A stretch of 64,000 bases of DNA from Turritopsis dohrnii (GCA_027922465.2 BQMF02000482.1:186001-250000), one strand, 5' to 3'. Positions 49,700 through 62,544 are shown, counted from the stretch's first letter. Program-made: numbers and translations. The notes: a model not told the origin generated them from the letters alone.

Positions 49700-50956
49700 G
49701 TGATTCGGGCCGCTGCTATTTTTTTGAAGAAAAACCTCAATTTACGTAGGGGTGGCCGGAAATATGATGCACTGAATTCTGTAAAGATGGCTTCATCTGA
49801 GGAAGAATATTTATGTGGAGAAGAACTTGATGTGATTCTTTCGTTAATACAAGATGATTTACTTCTTAAAGATCCTATTTTGGATGTCGAAGAAGTTAGC
49901 GTTGTTATGGAAACGTCAAGTGATCTTGATTTAAGTTTTAAGTGTCATCTTTGTCCTAAGATATGCCTAACAAAAAGAGGCCTCACAAGACATCAGAAAG
50001 TTAAGCATGGTAGTAATTTAGATCAGTCAGCCTTATCAGAAAATCCAACTTCTAAGTCCTCTGAAGAGATTCTTCATCCTTACCATTCGAAAAGATATAT
50101 TGAAAAGAGTGTAGATAAGCTGAAGGAAAATATGTATTACCCTGAGGAGGTGAGAAACGAATTTCAGAAGTATCAAGTTGGGAACATATTGAGGAAGAGC
50201 TAAAAACATATGAAATTATTCGTGATGACATAAAACAATACAATGGTAATGGGGAAAAGTTTTATCCTAAGTTTTATATGCACATCACAGGACCCTTTCC
50301 AAAGTCTGAGTCCAAATTGCAGTGTTTTGTTAGGATTTGAGCTGGCAAACCATGCATTAGCTCATCTTTCAGGAGCTGTGGTACACAATGATATTGTAGA
50401 ATTACTACATGATTCTACAAAATTTACTGATCAGGAAAAGTCTGTGATTTGTTACCTTTCTGGCTACGTGTTCAGTGCTATGTACCGCAGGATACGTTTT
50501 TCAAAGAAAGAAAAAAATACAGACCATCAGCAGTGTTTAGCAATACTACTAGCTGGAAAGTATGACGATGAAGCCAGTTTGAAATAACATCATCTTGTAG
50601 AAACACATGACCGTGGTGGCTTATGGAAAGTGAAAAAGGAAATGTTTAATATCTTTACAACAACTGAAGCACATTTTGCAAGCTATACCAAATGCTGGAA
50701 AACAAAGATTAACACCAATGACATTTTATCGAAACTCATGACTGATTTTGGTTTACTTTCAAACTATTCTAAAGTTCTATCATGTGTTAATGACAGTGTT
50801 AAAAATGAAGTAGCAAAGAATCTGTTAGAACATTTATTAACATTATATCTTCGTGTCAGGACATTTTCTTATATGAAAGACCAGCAACAGCTACATAAAA
50901 TAAGATTAAGTAAGGGTAAATCAAGATCACTTTGTTTCGAATTAAAGAAGACCTGA
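49700..50956 (+). pseudogene. C2H2-containing mobile-element protein of unknown class, broken
   Basis: It begins MASSEEEYLCGEELDVILSL, then a C2H2 finger (CHLCPKICLTKRGLTRHQKVKH). One frameshift near 50170-50190 leads into EHIEEELKTYEIIRDDIKQY and FYPKFYMHITGPFPKSESKL. A second near 50330 returns to GFELANHALAHLSGAVVHND and VICYLSGYVFSAMYRRIRF. A TAA at 50585-50587 precedes HHLVETHDRGGLWKVKKEMF, and the end reads LLEHLLTLYLRVRTFSYMKD and SRSLCFELKKT. Proteins with this order are multicopy in cnidarian genomes and look transposon-encoded, but I know of no named superfamily. At least three lesions. Confidence 0.55.
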
Positions 50957-51382
50957 GCATCTTCTCTTATCTGGCATGAAACTTTGTTATTTTCATAACA
51001 ACATTTTTATAGCTACAAATACAGAAAAAAACATTAATTTTAAGCTACATGTCTCATCCAATCTGCTTAGTTTAAGTGTATATATTCCTTTATTTCATAG
51101 AGAAGTAATAATAAAACATATGATTAGGTGTATGGCTGGTCTAGTTGACATAAATAAGGTTGGTATAACATATAATTTTGATTATACTTACAAGATCTCA
51201 CACTACTCATGCAATCTTTTGATAAGATTTTAGGCCATAGATAATGTGTTTTCTTTCATGTGTGGCTGCAAAAATAACAGTTTTTTAATTTACTACAGCT
51301 TCAAGGATTTTCTGATTTTCGTTGGTGATTCCATCTCATTTTATAATAATAAAATTAATTTGTGAAGTTATAAATCAATTTA

Positions 51383-52006
51383 ATCTATATATTATTTTTT
51401 GTGCGACGTGAGTTCGAAGCAAATACATTGCAACCCCAATCAAACGTCACTTTTTTGGCTGATGAACTAATAGGAATAACGTTTTGTTTTTATCATTATT
51501 GTTAGTTTTATATTCCACGTTGATTTGGCTTTGAAAACAGTACATCAACTAAATACAAAGAAACTAACTGATTAAACATTTTGGACAAAAAGCAGCAGTG
51601 GCAGAACGTGGTAGCATGTGGGGTTTTCCAGTGTATCCTAACGTATCCTTGCCTGACTGTCTGAGACGGGTGAACTTTTTTTTGAACAATCAAAATGTTT
51701 AAAAAAAAGAGAATCATGAAACTAAATTTTTTTTTTTTTGCTTTTGTCTTAATAGTTGTCTTAATTTCTTTTAATCGATTTCTTTTAATCTATTTTAATC
51801 TGATCGAACGTTTTTTATTCACTTCATTCATTTAGCACGTGCATTTCTTTCTCCTCCCGTGTGATCTTTTTTAGATGAGAAACCATTTTTTCACCTACTT
51901 CTGACAGTACCCATGTTAGAGCGCGTAAAACAAAAGCTAATAATAAGCTGAAAAGTTTTTTCTCTCTGCGTTTTGAGTGTATTATTAAACTGATATTTGG
52001 TTGGTT
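51383..52006. repeat. inverted copy of the 42.0-42.7 kb repeat
   Basis: It reads in reverse order through the same landmarks: tatatatt, gtgcgacgtgagttcgaagc, gttttgtttttat and acccatgttagagcgcg. About 80 bp, including the (AAAC)n part, are deleted near the left end. Confidence 0.75.
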
Positions 52007-52319
52007 TAAAATAGTAAATAAAAACCACGTGAAGTTCACGTTCGGAATGCATTGTGTAAAGCAAGAAAGTCTACTGACATTTTAAATGCGACCGCGACAA
52101 TGAACGGCTGAGTTAAGGACTTGCAAGATTTGAAGCACCAGGAACGTATTTCTCTTCACGTGCAAACGAGCTTTATTTAGCCATAAAGCCAGCAAAGGAA
52201 GTCTTATCGCTGGTTTTAAGTGCAATAATTTGGAGCAGGTGGTGATACAACGCAGGCTGAACATGGGCGGCTAGTAGCATTATAAAAAAGCTTAAGTTAT
52301 TTATACCATTTAATTTAGA

Positions 52320-54195
52320 TCTTTTCCTGCAAGGTAAAGGTTCAGCAGAGATTTCAACCATAGCATTGTCAACAGCACCAGAATTACCAGCAGAGATTGG
52401 TCTAAATACTTTTTGATTCCGTATGCCATTATCATTATATCCAAAATCACGTAAAGTTGGGTTGTCCTTCCGAGCACCCATTGAACGTTGTCTACCAAAG
52501 TAATTCTCTAAGGGATCCTGGCAAAGTCTTTCTGTCAATACGTATGGGACCTTGGTGTTGCAACAAGTATCTGATCTGATTTTGGCTCTATCAGAATTAC
52601 TTAAGTGACCATAATTACTCTGTATTGAATCCAGCCATTCTTCAAAGAAATGGAGGAATGTATCGGTCAGCCATACAAATCTTTCATCGTCAATAGACTC
52701 GAACGGAGCAAGAAATGATTTCCTCTTTTCTTTGTGTTCATGTGTGTTGTGGATGTTGGTGATGTCGAAGAAAGTATCCATGATTTTACAGTATTTTGCT
52801 GTACCACTTGCTGTCGGTGGACCATATGTAGATAATACATTCTAAACACGAGAGGATAAAACTTGAACAGCCAATTTCACATTCATTTTTGAAAAAGGCG
52901 TTAATTTGATGTGCTCTGGAGTTAAATACGATAGTAGGTGCAAACCACAATTCCAATCTTCATGAAACAAAGCAGATATGTGGTTCCAAATTAGAAACAG
53001 CCCACCATTCCACATACATCTTTTATATTCACCTGATCCAGAACTGTATAAGCAATTTCGTGAAGTTTTCAGAAAATGTGGTGCGTCAGAAATGAAGTAA
53101 ATGTATCGTCTTTCATTGAAGCTGCAAACATTCAGAGTTCTGTAAGTAACATCAATATCTAGGTTAATATCTGCTTCCTTTGTCATAGCTGCATGCATTT
53201 TGAACATTTTTCTGTTTGTAAATGCTCCATCTGCTGTTGCTGCTATCACCATTAAGCTATTATTCTCACAAACTGCTTGCCAAAACAAAGGAAACATTTG
53301 AAAAGAAGTTGCACCAGTTGTTGCAAAATTTGCCAAACTGAACTTAAAGAGGCTCATCACACTGGGAATCAGAAAAACAAGTACATGCGTAACAACTTCG
53401 TCAACTTTTCTAAGGGTAGCATAATTAAGTTCTGAATCACCAAGATTTACATATCCAATCAATTCTCCAGAGTGTTTATCCCATAATAAGTTGTCTTGTA
53501 TTTTCATTTCATCAAATAACAAGACAATGAACTTTTCGATTTCACTGAAATGCTCAAATGTATTAGATATAGGGGCATACAAATGTGCTGGTGTTGCTTC
53601 AGCATCTTCTTTTCGTTTTTTAGCTATTTCATTCTTCTTCAACAGCTTTTTCTCCATTTGTCTGCAAGTACTGCATTGCTGTGAATCTGATACTTTATGC
53701 AGCATCTGAGGGCCTGAAAGATTCAGATTCATAAAGTGTGGTAGAGATTGAAGTACTAGGTGTGAATACTTTAGGAGTGGAATTTTCCTGTAGCTCCATC
53801 ATTTTATGTAATTCCTTGTTTGAAATAGCAGAGCATGTGCTGTAGGATGAAATTATTGCAACCAAATTTGATAACGTAATGTTATACAATGATTTTTCAT
53901 AATTAGTGTATACTTCATGTTCTTCAGGAAGTAACCAGTTAAAGACTCGTATCAGGAAATTGGGATTATCATCAACATATATTTCATACTTTGCTATGGC
54001 ATGAATATTGTCATATTTCAATGCTTTGATAAAATTTTCATGATATTCAATATTCCACTGATGTCACTTTAAATTTTTGGTACGATCTGTAAACTCTTTG
54101 TAGGATTTATAGCATTTGGTTTTGACTGGAGGAGGTTCTGCTTCAATTTTCTGCTGTTTCTTATTATCGATATTAGCAGTAGATTCCCTTGGTTT
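52320..54195 (-). pseudogene. P-element (THAP9-like) transposase, degraded, with an upstream unclassified exon
   Basis: The minus-strand core 53732-52842 reads VLLFDEMKIQDNLLWDKHSG, LANFATTGATSFQMFPLFWQ, ISDAPHFLKTSRNCLY and LTPFSKMNVKLAVQVLSSRV. A TAG at 52842-52844 interrupts. The frame continues in phase to TDTFLHFFEEWLDS and LTERLCQDPLENYFGRQRS. The FDEM Asp, SDAPH Asp and DPLE Asp/Glu correspond to P transposase catalytic positions. Upstream, 54195-53750 encodes CYKSYKEFTDRTKNLK, a TGA, then HQWNIEYHENFIKALKYDNI and KSLYNITLSNLVAIISS. This is another cnidarian mobile-type module whose frame overlaps the P core start by one base shift. Neither terminal repeats nor a THAP domain was found. 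Confidence 0.8.
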
Positions 54196-54289
54196 ACATT
54201 CTGCACTATAATAAATAGAAATTATTTCTCAAAATGGTTTTATTTAGTCACAAAAGTACTTTTCAATATTATTGTTGGATACCTACATT

Positions 54290-54908
54290 CACAGGTAAAT
54301 TTAGAGTTGGTATTGCACCAGGTATTAAGGTTGTTCTTTTACTTTCTGCATCTAGGTTAATTACACGCCAAAACAATTATCATGACGCATACTGTCCTAA
54401 TGGTGAAACCAGTTGGTGTAAATATGAGCGTGACAAAGCCTTGGGTAGATCAACTTACAAGGCAGGTAAGGCAATGCCACTCCAAGTTATTAAGTATGTT
54501 AAACCAGTATTTGAGGACTTGAGTAAGGAAAGTCTACTCAAGAAATGTTTTCATGGTCAGACGCAGAATCTAAACGAAAGTTTCAATTCACTGATATGGG
54601 AACGACTTCCGAAAGGAACATTTGTGTCGCTTACCCAATTACGCTTAGGATGTTATGATGCCATTGCTCATTACAATATTGGAAGGCAAAGCTCAATTGA
54701 AATATTTAAACGCTTAGATATGATACCTGGACGCTACATGACCAAAAGCTCTTCTGAATTGAACAAAAAGCGATTATTTGTAAGTTCATACAAAACAAAG
54801 GAGAGTGTGAAGAAGCGCCGTAAAATTCTCCGAGGAAAGGCAAAATCCGCTATAGACAAAACTGATGAACTAGAGAGTGATATATACAAAGCTGGAGAAT
54901 TTGCTTAA
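54290..54908 (+). pseudogene. C-terminal part of a Mutator-like transposase
   Basis: In one open frame: NNYHDAYCPNGETSWCKYER, PLQVIKYVKPVFEDLSKESL, KKCFHGQTQNLNESFNSLIW, ERLPKGTFVSLTQLRLGCYD and LDMIPGRYMTK, then a basic tail. The HGKTQN-NESFN block and the CP-GE-SWC block are typical of the Mutator-like transposase domain of animal elements. The catalytic N-terminal half is missing; sequence before about 54360 is out of register with the family. Truncated remnant. Confidence 0.75.
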
Positions 54909-54914
54909 TCATTT

Positions 54915-56240
54915 TCAGATATAAACTATGTTTTATTGTCTTTTTATTGATTTTTGATCGAAAAATTTGATAAGTTAAATTGAAAATGCAACTTTCTCAA
55001 ATAATGGTTTTTGAAGCTGCGGGCTCGCATAACTTCGCTTTTCCGTTTAATCTAAAATTTTCAGGAAAAGAAAAACTTTGTCTCCTGTAGATCTATGATG
55101 CAAACTAAAAAAAGGTGGCAAGTGATAATTAGTTCTTAAGATATGATGTCAAATATTTGGGCAAAAAGGACCATTAATACAAAGTGCCGCCATTATGGAT
55201 TTTGAAAACCTTCAGATTATTTCTGTGGTTTGAGACAGTTCTACTTCTGTACTAACAGTGTGAAAAATCTCAAATTCATTGAACCTCAAAAGCATGAGTT
55301 TATTGAGCCAGCGTGATATCATTTTAGGCTTAATTTTCCTTATTTTCTCTGTTTCCATGGCAACCGCACCCAATTTGTCAAAAGCTTGACGAAAATCTTT
55401 TCTCTCTAATGTGAAAACTTGTTTGAAAATGTCAAAGAATAAAAAATGGGGCTCTACCCCCTTAACGAAACAAAGAGTTAATTGCTCGTTAAAAGTCTAT
55501 TTTATTGATCATTACAAAATCAGCAACTGTGTCGAAAGTCATTATCCTTTAAAATAAAAATTTTTACAAAAAACAACTTATATTTTTGGAAATTCTTTTT
55601 CCAACGGCATAAAAACCGTACTGCAATGGTGAAAATTTGAAGAGTTATTTGTGTTTTAAACCAGGTGCCCACTTTCTATGTTGATGTTTGGTTCTTTCCA
55701 GGGGAAATTTCTCAATGCTAAGCCTTTCTCTGCTGTTCAGCTCACATTGATTAAAACTGATAAAAAACTTTTACCAGGTTACTAGTAGAAATATAAATAG
55801 TAGAAACAGAATGGTTAATGCTCTACAAGATTGTTCTTACGTGTAACAAGAAATATGGTAAATTAAGAATAAGTAAACTAAAGTGAAAGTAAAACGAAGT
55901 AAATGGAAAAACGAAAAACTAAATATTTCAAAGAAAAATTTAAATAAAAACTGTACTTTCGAATTTCTCAAAACTTATAGCAGATTCTTCAAAACTGTAC
56001 GAACACAACCCGTTACAACTTCGAAGAACTCGTTTATACTACCGTTGCAAAGTTCTTCGTTTTCATCTGATGGTTCGTCTTCATTTTGACACGATAAAAC
56101 ATTTTCCTTGTCATTAAACGCAGATTTTTTCAAAAACATTGAAAAATATGCAACATGTTTACTGATATACCATAAATGCTTATGTTTAGCCAATGACGTA
56201 ACAAATTAAATAAGGTCTTAAATAAGAACTTTGATGAAAA
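54915..56240. other. no gene recognised
   Basis: Long low-information stretch between the Mutator-like relic and the 3' end of the sulfotransferase gene. Confidence 0.4.
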
Positions 56241-56243
56241 ATT

Positions 56244-57455
56244 CTAAAGGAAATAAGGGTCCAGAATTGATTTTCTGAGTTCTTGTCTATCTCGTCTATT
56301 TAATCTTGGCTCGTCTTTGATATTTGAAAATTTTGATAATTTTGGAAGATTTTTCTTGATTCTTTCCAGTTTATCCGAAACAGTGGATTTTTTGTACATC
56401 GGTGGACCATATTTTTCAACAAGTAACCTGTACCTTTCGAAAAACAAATTTCTTGCATACCGATATAACTCAATGTCGAGATCATTCAAAGTTCTCAACT
56501 TTTCCAAAAGATAATTGTTTTCCTCTGATTTCATGTATTCTTTAGCATATCCTGTCTCAGCTAGATCAAAAGGTTCTTTAAATTCCATATTAAAAGTCTT
56601 CTCAAATATATATTGACTTTCTTTTCGATATTCGAGCAAACCAAAGTATGCGATTGACCGAACGTTTTGTTTGGCCATTTTTAATAAATTCTTTTTTAAT
56701 TCTGGATTGGTAATACATTGTTTAATGTCACAACCAGTATTCGAAATGTTAGACATCATCCAAGTTTGTCTATTAATAGCTAGATTGTACGGACAGCGCA
56801 TGAACTTTTCCATTGTTACATTATGCCATACAGCCCCTTTGAAACATGCTGAATGATTTTTTTTCCATAAATTTCCTGGACGTAAAACAGCATCCTCATT
56901 CCAGCTAGCACCTCGTTTCACTTGTGCAAACTCACTGACAAATCGGAGTACAGGATCACGGAGTAAAGTCCCATAAAAGAATCTTCTAGGTCGATGACCA
57001 TACAAGAGATTCATTACCTTTGGTGTACATTTTCTCAATTTTTCTAAATCAGGATGACAACCACATGGCCACATAGGCCGCATTAATCGGTAAACTAACA
57101 AGATTTCTTGCATGTTTTCGCGGTAACACATACACGAAGGTACTTCATATGACTTTATACCCTTCATAAAACAATGACAATTGCTATCTTTGATATTTAA
57201 AGACAAGTTATCCTCAAAAGTTGTACCACTTGTTTTCTGTATATGGACAAACGAAAATACATCAAAGTTGTTTTTGTCAAATTGGATGTCTGTGTAAAGA
57301 TTATGTTCATTGTCTTTGAAAATTTCTGTCAAATTGGCTCTTTGATATGGTTTCATCAACACATTTGAAAACAAGCCTTTAGGATTAATGTAAATCATCT
57401 GCAGCATTACGATCATGCAAAGTGTCAACATGAAGTATACATAATAGTTCTTCAT
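56244..57455 (-). CDS. heparan sulfate 6-O-sulfotransferase-like enzyme
   Basis: A 403-residue intact single-exon ORF, close to the length of HS6ST enzymes. These move sulfate from PAPS to the 6-hydroxyl of glucosamine in heparan sulfate inside the Golgi. A short cytoplasmic tail and one membrane span (about residues 5-23) give a type II membrane protein. The PAPS 5'-phosphosulfate loop is FVHIQKTSGTTF (69-80). The 3'-phosphate site is TLLRDPVLRFVSEF (163-176), followed by VKRGASW. Cysteines at 93-144 and N-glycosylation sites at about N41, N212 and N236 fit a luminal domain. The ATG is chosen because the signal-anchor follows directly. It is the only clearly intact host metabolic gene in the window. 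A related 2-O or other uronyl sulfotransferase is less likely given the HIQKTSGTTF and RDPV-RF-SEF pair. Confidence 0.85.
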   Translation of the reverse strand: MKNYYVYFMLTLCMIVMLQMIYINPKGLFSNVLMKPYQRANLTEIFKDNEHNLYTDIQFDKNNFDVFSFVHIQKTSGTTFEDNLSLNIKDSNCHCFMKGIKSYEVPSCMCYRENMQEILLVYRLMRPMWPCGCHPDLEKLRKCTPKVMNLLYGHRPRRFFYGTLLRDPVLRFVSEFAQVKRGASWNEDAVLRPGNLWKKNHSACFKGAVWHNVTMEKFMRCPYNLAINRQTWMMSNISNTGCDIKQCITNPELKKNLLKMAKQNVRSIAYFGLLEYRKESQYIFEKTFNMEFKEPFDLAETGYAKEYMKSEENNYLLEKLRTLNDLDIELYRYARNLFFERYRLLVEKYGPPMYKKSTVSDKLERIKKNLPKLSKFSNIKDEPRLNRRDRQELRKSILDPYFL

Positions 57456-57479
57456 ATTTGTGTTTTCGGTGATCTAGAA

Positions 57480-58040
57480 AAAAGTCGTGGATGTTCAATT
57501 TATTCTGAAAGGTTATGATAACAATAATGATGGTGTTTGGAAGAGTTTATTTGGCCGAAGTGCAGTGTTTAAATTGAAACTCATGAAATGCCTATTATAG
57601 GTAGTACAGGTATCCAAGAAGAAGATGTACATAGAAGTGAGGTCATAATTGAAACTGAAATCAAAAGTGTCGGGATTCGAGGGTGTTTTAAGCTGTGTCT
57701 ATTACCTACTTGAAATCAGAGATATCTTAAAATATCAACTGCTTTGTTTCAAGGAAGTGAAAAAAAATTTCCTGTCAAGAACTATTTTATCGAATAGCAC
57801 TTCTTAGAAATATTGTGTGATGGTTTAATTTTTATTTATTATTATTATCAAAAACATATTTACACAGGTTGAATTCGTCAGAAAATTAAAATTCTGCTAT
57901 AAATGAAGGACCTGCAACATAAGATAAAATCTATATAAAACATACTGGCTGGGAAGAATAAATCAGAAAACAAATAGAGTCTGATAAAGAGATTGAAAAC
58001 GAAATTTAAGTTACTAAGTAACACAGTAAGTGAAATATAT
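57480..58040. other. upstream flank of the sulfotransferase gene
   Basis: Putative promoter region. No specific elements could be assigned. Confidence 0.35.
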
Positions 58041-58045
58041 AACAA

Positions 58046-61000
58046 CTAGTAACCCGGGTAAAAATTTTTACCAACTTTAACTTAGAAAACGATGTGTCAA
58101 ATATCGCGTTCCCCCCGTGACGAAAATTTTAATTACAGATTCGCGACTTAAGAGTGTACCCATGTTGTAGAGCTCGAAAAACTGATAAAAAAATGTATGG
58201 GATCGTTTCGCTATGACCAACCGTTAAAGAGATATCCTCGATCAAAGATTTTGATGACGTCATAGCCGCAGTACCAAATTAAATTTAGGCCCAAATTTTG
58301 CGTAACCCCATCACCCGTATTGCGGACCCTAAAAAACGTCAGTTATCCTTATTGGTTCTCCAGATATTTCCCCAAAAATGTCGCGGGATGCAATGCAATG
58401 ATTCCCCGTAATAGATTAAAAAACTGACGTCACGACACATGCTACTATATCATAATCGTAAAAAAACACACATGGTCTCACGAAAAATATGACCACGATT
58501 AAGAAGATTTTGACTGTAAAATTCAACAAAATTTATCACTGTCTAAAATAAAAGTGTGACACACACTCGCTATTATATATAAGACTAGTATCCCGGGTAA
58601 AAACTTTTTACCGAACTTAACTTCGAAAACATTAGGTCAAATCCACCATTCCCGTGTACGTACCCCGTGACGAAAAAATAAATCATGGAATCACAACTCA
58701 AAAGTGTACCTATGTTTTAGAGCTCGAAAAACTGATCAAAAAAGTGTATGGGATCGTTTCGCTACGACTAACCGTTAGAGAGATATTGCTGATCAAAGAT
58801 TTCGATGACGTCATATCCGCAGTACCAAATAAAGTTTAGGCCCAAATGATGCGTCACCCCATCACCCGTATCGCTGACCCCAAAAAACGTCAGTTATCCC
58901 TATTGGTTCTTGAGATATTTCCCCAAAAACGTTGCGTTCGATTAGGGATGCAATGCAATGATTCCCCGTGATTATAAAAAAAACTGACGTCAAATGATGC
59001 CACGTGCTTTTGGAATGATCGTGAAAAAAGTGTCTCTCACCTCTACGTGGTTTTACGCGCACATAAGAGGACGATGACCGTAAATTTCAACTAAATATGT
59101 CACACTCTAAAATAAAAGTGTGACACACAACGCGATATAGTATAATAAGACTAGTATCTCACGTAAAAGTTTTTTACGGTTTTTATTTCGAAAACATTGT
59201 GACGAAAACAGGTGACGAAAAATTAAATCACCGAATCTTGAAAAGAGATGGAGCCCATGTTGTACAGCTCGAAAAACTGATCAAAAAAGTGTATGAGATC
59301 GTTTCGCTACGATCAACCGTTGCAGAGATATCGTCGATCAAAGATTTTAATGACGTCATATCCGCAGTACCAAATAAAATTTAGGCCCAAATGTTGCGTC
59401 ACCCCCACACCCGTATCACGAATCCTAAAAAACGTCAGTTATCGCTATTGGTTCTCGAGATATTTCCCCAAAAACGTCGCGTTCGATTGGGGATGCAATG
59501 CAATGGTTCTCCGTGATCATAAAAACATCTGACGTCAAATGCCACGTGCTATTATACTAATCGTAAATGTTTATGGATCGTTTCACATTTATTTTTATTT
59601 TTAAGTTATATTTCGGCCTTCTTAGCGGAGGTCATCATCAGACTAAAAACCGTTACAAATTTGTTTACAAAAATTGACGTCAATGTCAATACAATGACTT
59701 CTCCCGCAGGTATGAAAACATCGGCTTCCAGAAATTTGTTGTGACGTATTGGCCATCGTCTTGGTTAAGGCCTTGCTCATTACGCGGGGAAGTTTCGTGG
59801 AATTAATTCACGTTCACATAAAAATGTCGCTAAAAGAATTAATCGTAAATGTGTCTTGCGTGGGCGAACGGCCGCTATATGACCACGATTAAGAAGATTT
59901 TGGCCATTAAAAAAGCAAAAACACAACACTCTCTAAGTTAAATGTGTTGCACACGATTGCGAATTAGTATAAGTAGACTAGTATCCCGGGTAAATACTTT
60001 TTACCGAAATTAACTTTGAAAACATTAGGTCAAATCCACCATTCCCGTGTACGTACCCCGTGACGAAAATATAAATCATAGAATCGCAACTCAAAAACAT
60101 CCCAGGCGGCGTCGCTCGTCACCCATGTTCAGTATGCGTTGTGTCGCAGAATTTAACTCTTGCAAAAGTTTCTTTTCAGGCATTAATTTTTTAATTCATT
60201 TCTTACATTCAGAAAATTTAAAACAGAAACAAATAGCAACATGGCTCAGAATATATATTCATACGCAGAAGAGAAGTAACTTTAATGTAAAAAATGCAAT
60301 ATATAACACAGAACCGTTTACCCAGACATACAAAACCAAACATTGAATAACATTACAAAAATGATACCTTCCAACTTTTTCTTTTGTTCAAAAGTTACTA
60401 CTGGACTGCAACCATTAATGAATTTTTGAAATGATATAGTTAGTTCTTCCCAAAACCATCAACGTCATGATTAAAACCATGAGTTTCATTTCTTTATGCT
60501 TTTTTATTATTACCTAAAAAAATAATATTTCAATTGTAATACCGAAAAAGAAACAAAAAAAAAAGGAAATTCAAGTACGTATTTATCCTAAAAACAATAA
60601 CTAAGAACAAAAATTTACACAGAAGATAAAAGTCACAAATAAAATCATAAAGCCAAAGTTATATACCTAGGCATAGTACGTAAACGATTACCATAACACA
60701 AAATATGCATAAACGCGATAAAATATAAACTTAAGCAAAATACAGCCAACAACACTTATTTTTTGTAGGATAATTTCATTGCACAGTCATTTAAATTACA
60801 TAATCCATTCTTCTCTTAAGTAACCCTCTCAACATTATAACCCATCATGTGCTTCATTTCTATTTTAACAGATGATGAAATATATTTTCTCATTTATATT
60901 AAATACAAAATATTAAAATTTATATATCATTATAAAATAAATAAATAGATAAATAAATAAATGCTGCGATAAATTGAAATATATATACATAATTAAAAAC

Positions 61001-62525
61001 TAAAAGAAAACAAGCTTAAAAAACTAAAATGGCAAGAATAGGTGAAGATAGGCTCAGTAGCGTGAAGATGAAAATATAGTTTCTTTTACAGATGATGAAA
61101 ACATTCAAAAAACATATACAAAAAACCTTATCATGCTATGACGATATCTAAAGAAAAACAAAACAAAGTAAAAGAAACTTTGAAAATATATTAACCTTAA
61201 AAATAATAATTAAAAACACAAACGTAATGACAGAATTAGTATAGCTGAAAATTTTTTAACATATGAAAACATTCATGGAGCCATTTTTTATTTCCAGTTC
61301 AAAGCTCCTCTCTGCTGGAAAATTCAAAAAACAACAGTAAACATCTCTCTTATCCTTTATTTATCCACTAATACTAACTGTGCTTTAACTAAATAGATAC
61401 TATTTTAACTTTACCTTTCAATACCAATTTACATCATCATGATAGTAAACAATATTGATCATGTTCTGTAGCCATTATCAAACACTTCTAAACTCTTTTA
61501 CTTTCTATATTTCATACCTGTAAACAAATTAATAACACTCGATTAACTTTCCAGCATACTTTCCTATTGTTAACATACACTTTCTATTTGTTTTCTACTG
61601 CAATTTCACTACCATTTTTATACAGTGAAAGACATAAAAATGCTTTCTTCGTAACTTCATAACTGTGGAGCCATTTTGAAATAAATAAAATAAGGAACAG
61701 TTCGTTAGCAAAACAAATCAGTAACTGCTCCTGTAGGACCTACATCTTTATGATTTGATCGTTTTAACTCTGTTTTTATTCTCTTTTAACGCTGTATTTA
61801 TTAAATCCGTTTGACTCATGTACTTACGTATATTACTTTATATCTTTTCCAAACAATTTTCCACCGAAAAGAAGTAAAACCGTTTTCACCAATGTAAATA
61901 AATATCATCCTTTCTGCAGCCATTTTTAAACAACTTCAACTTCATCTACACTACTTTACTGCTGCACTCCCATAACAATTTGATAACTATAAAAAGAAAT
62001 ACATAAAATCAGCACACCTTTCTATCGTAAAATAAAAATAGACTTTCTTCTACTCGTTCTTCGTTTGGTTTTTCATCTGAAACAAACCTATATAAAAAGC
62101 AAACATCAATACAACTAAACTCAGTATACACGTGCTACCCGTTGTTTTATTAATCTAAATTACAATAACAGTAAAAGTTTAACAATAAACAGTTTCATAA
62201 TAACAATACCTTCGTATGTATACAAACCTGTGTTTCTTCGTGAAAACAACTGCGATAATGAAAATCGGTTATTAACGAACTAATTTTTTGGAAATCGTCA
62301 ACCAATCAAAATGCCGAAAAAAGAATTTCTTTCGTTTTGATTGGTTTAAAAATTTAGACGTCACACTTAGATTAAGCAACATTAAAAAAAGTGTCTGTCG
62401 CCTCTGCGTGGTTTTACGACGAAAAGGGAAAAAATAAGAAGGTTTTGACCGTGAAAGAAAAACCAAATATATCACTCTCTAAAATAAAAACCGGATGCAC
62501 AATCGCGAATTAGTATAATAAGATA
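58046..62525. repeat. tandem array of a palindrome-capped repeat, four copies
   Basis: Copies start at about 58046, 58584, 59152 and 59980 with actagtatcccgggtaaaaa; the next bases complete a palindrome ggtaaaaa-c-tttttacc. They end in ctctaaaataaaagtgtgac-acac, then cgcgatatagtataataag, then directly the next actagt. Copies 1 and 2 are about 540-570 bp, copy 3 has about 300 bp extra, and copy 4 is opened by a 2.1-kb stretch (60110-62250) before its end at about 62525. Shared interior: gagctcgaaaaactgatcaa and gatgacgtcatatccgcagt. Non-coding. Confidence 0.8.
60110..62250. other. AT-rich sequence inside the fourth repeat copy, no gene
   Basis: It begins with aggcggcgtcgctcgtcacc, similar to the GC-rich start of the 41.9-kb repeat, then about 2 kb of very AT-rich sequence with tatcat, taaata and cattttta-like motifs and no recognisable frame. 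Probably an insertion. Confidence 0.4.
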
Positions 62526-62544
62526 TATATATATATATATAACA

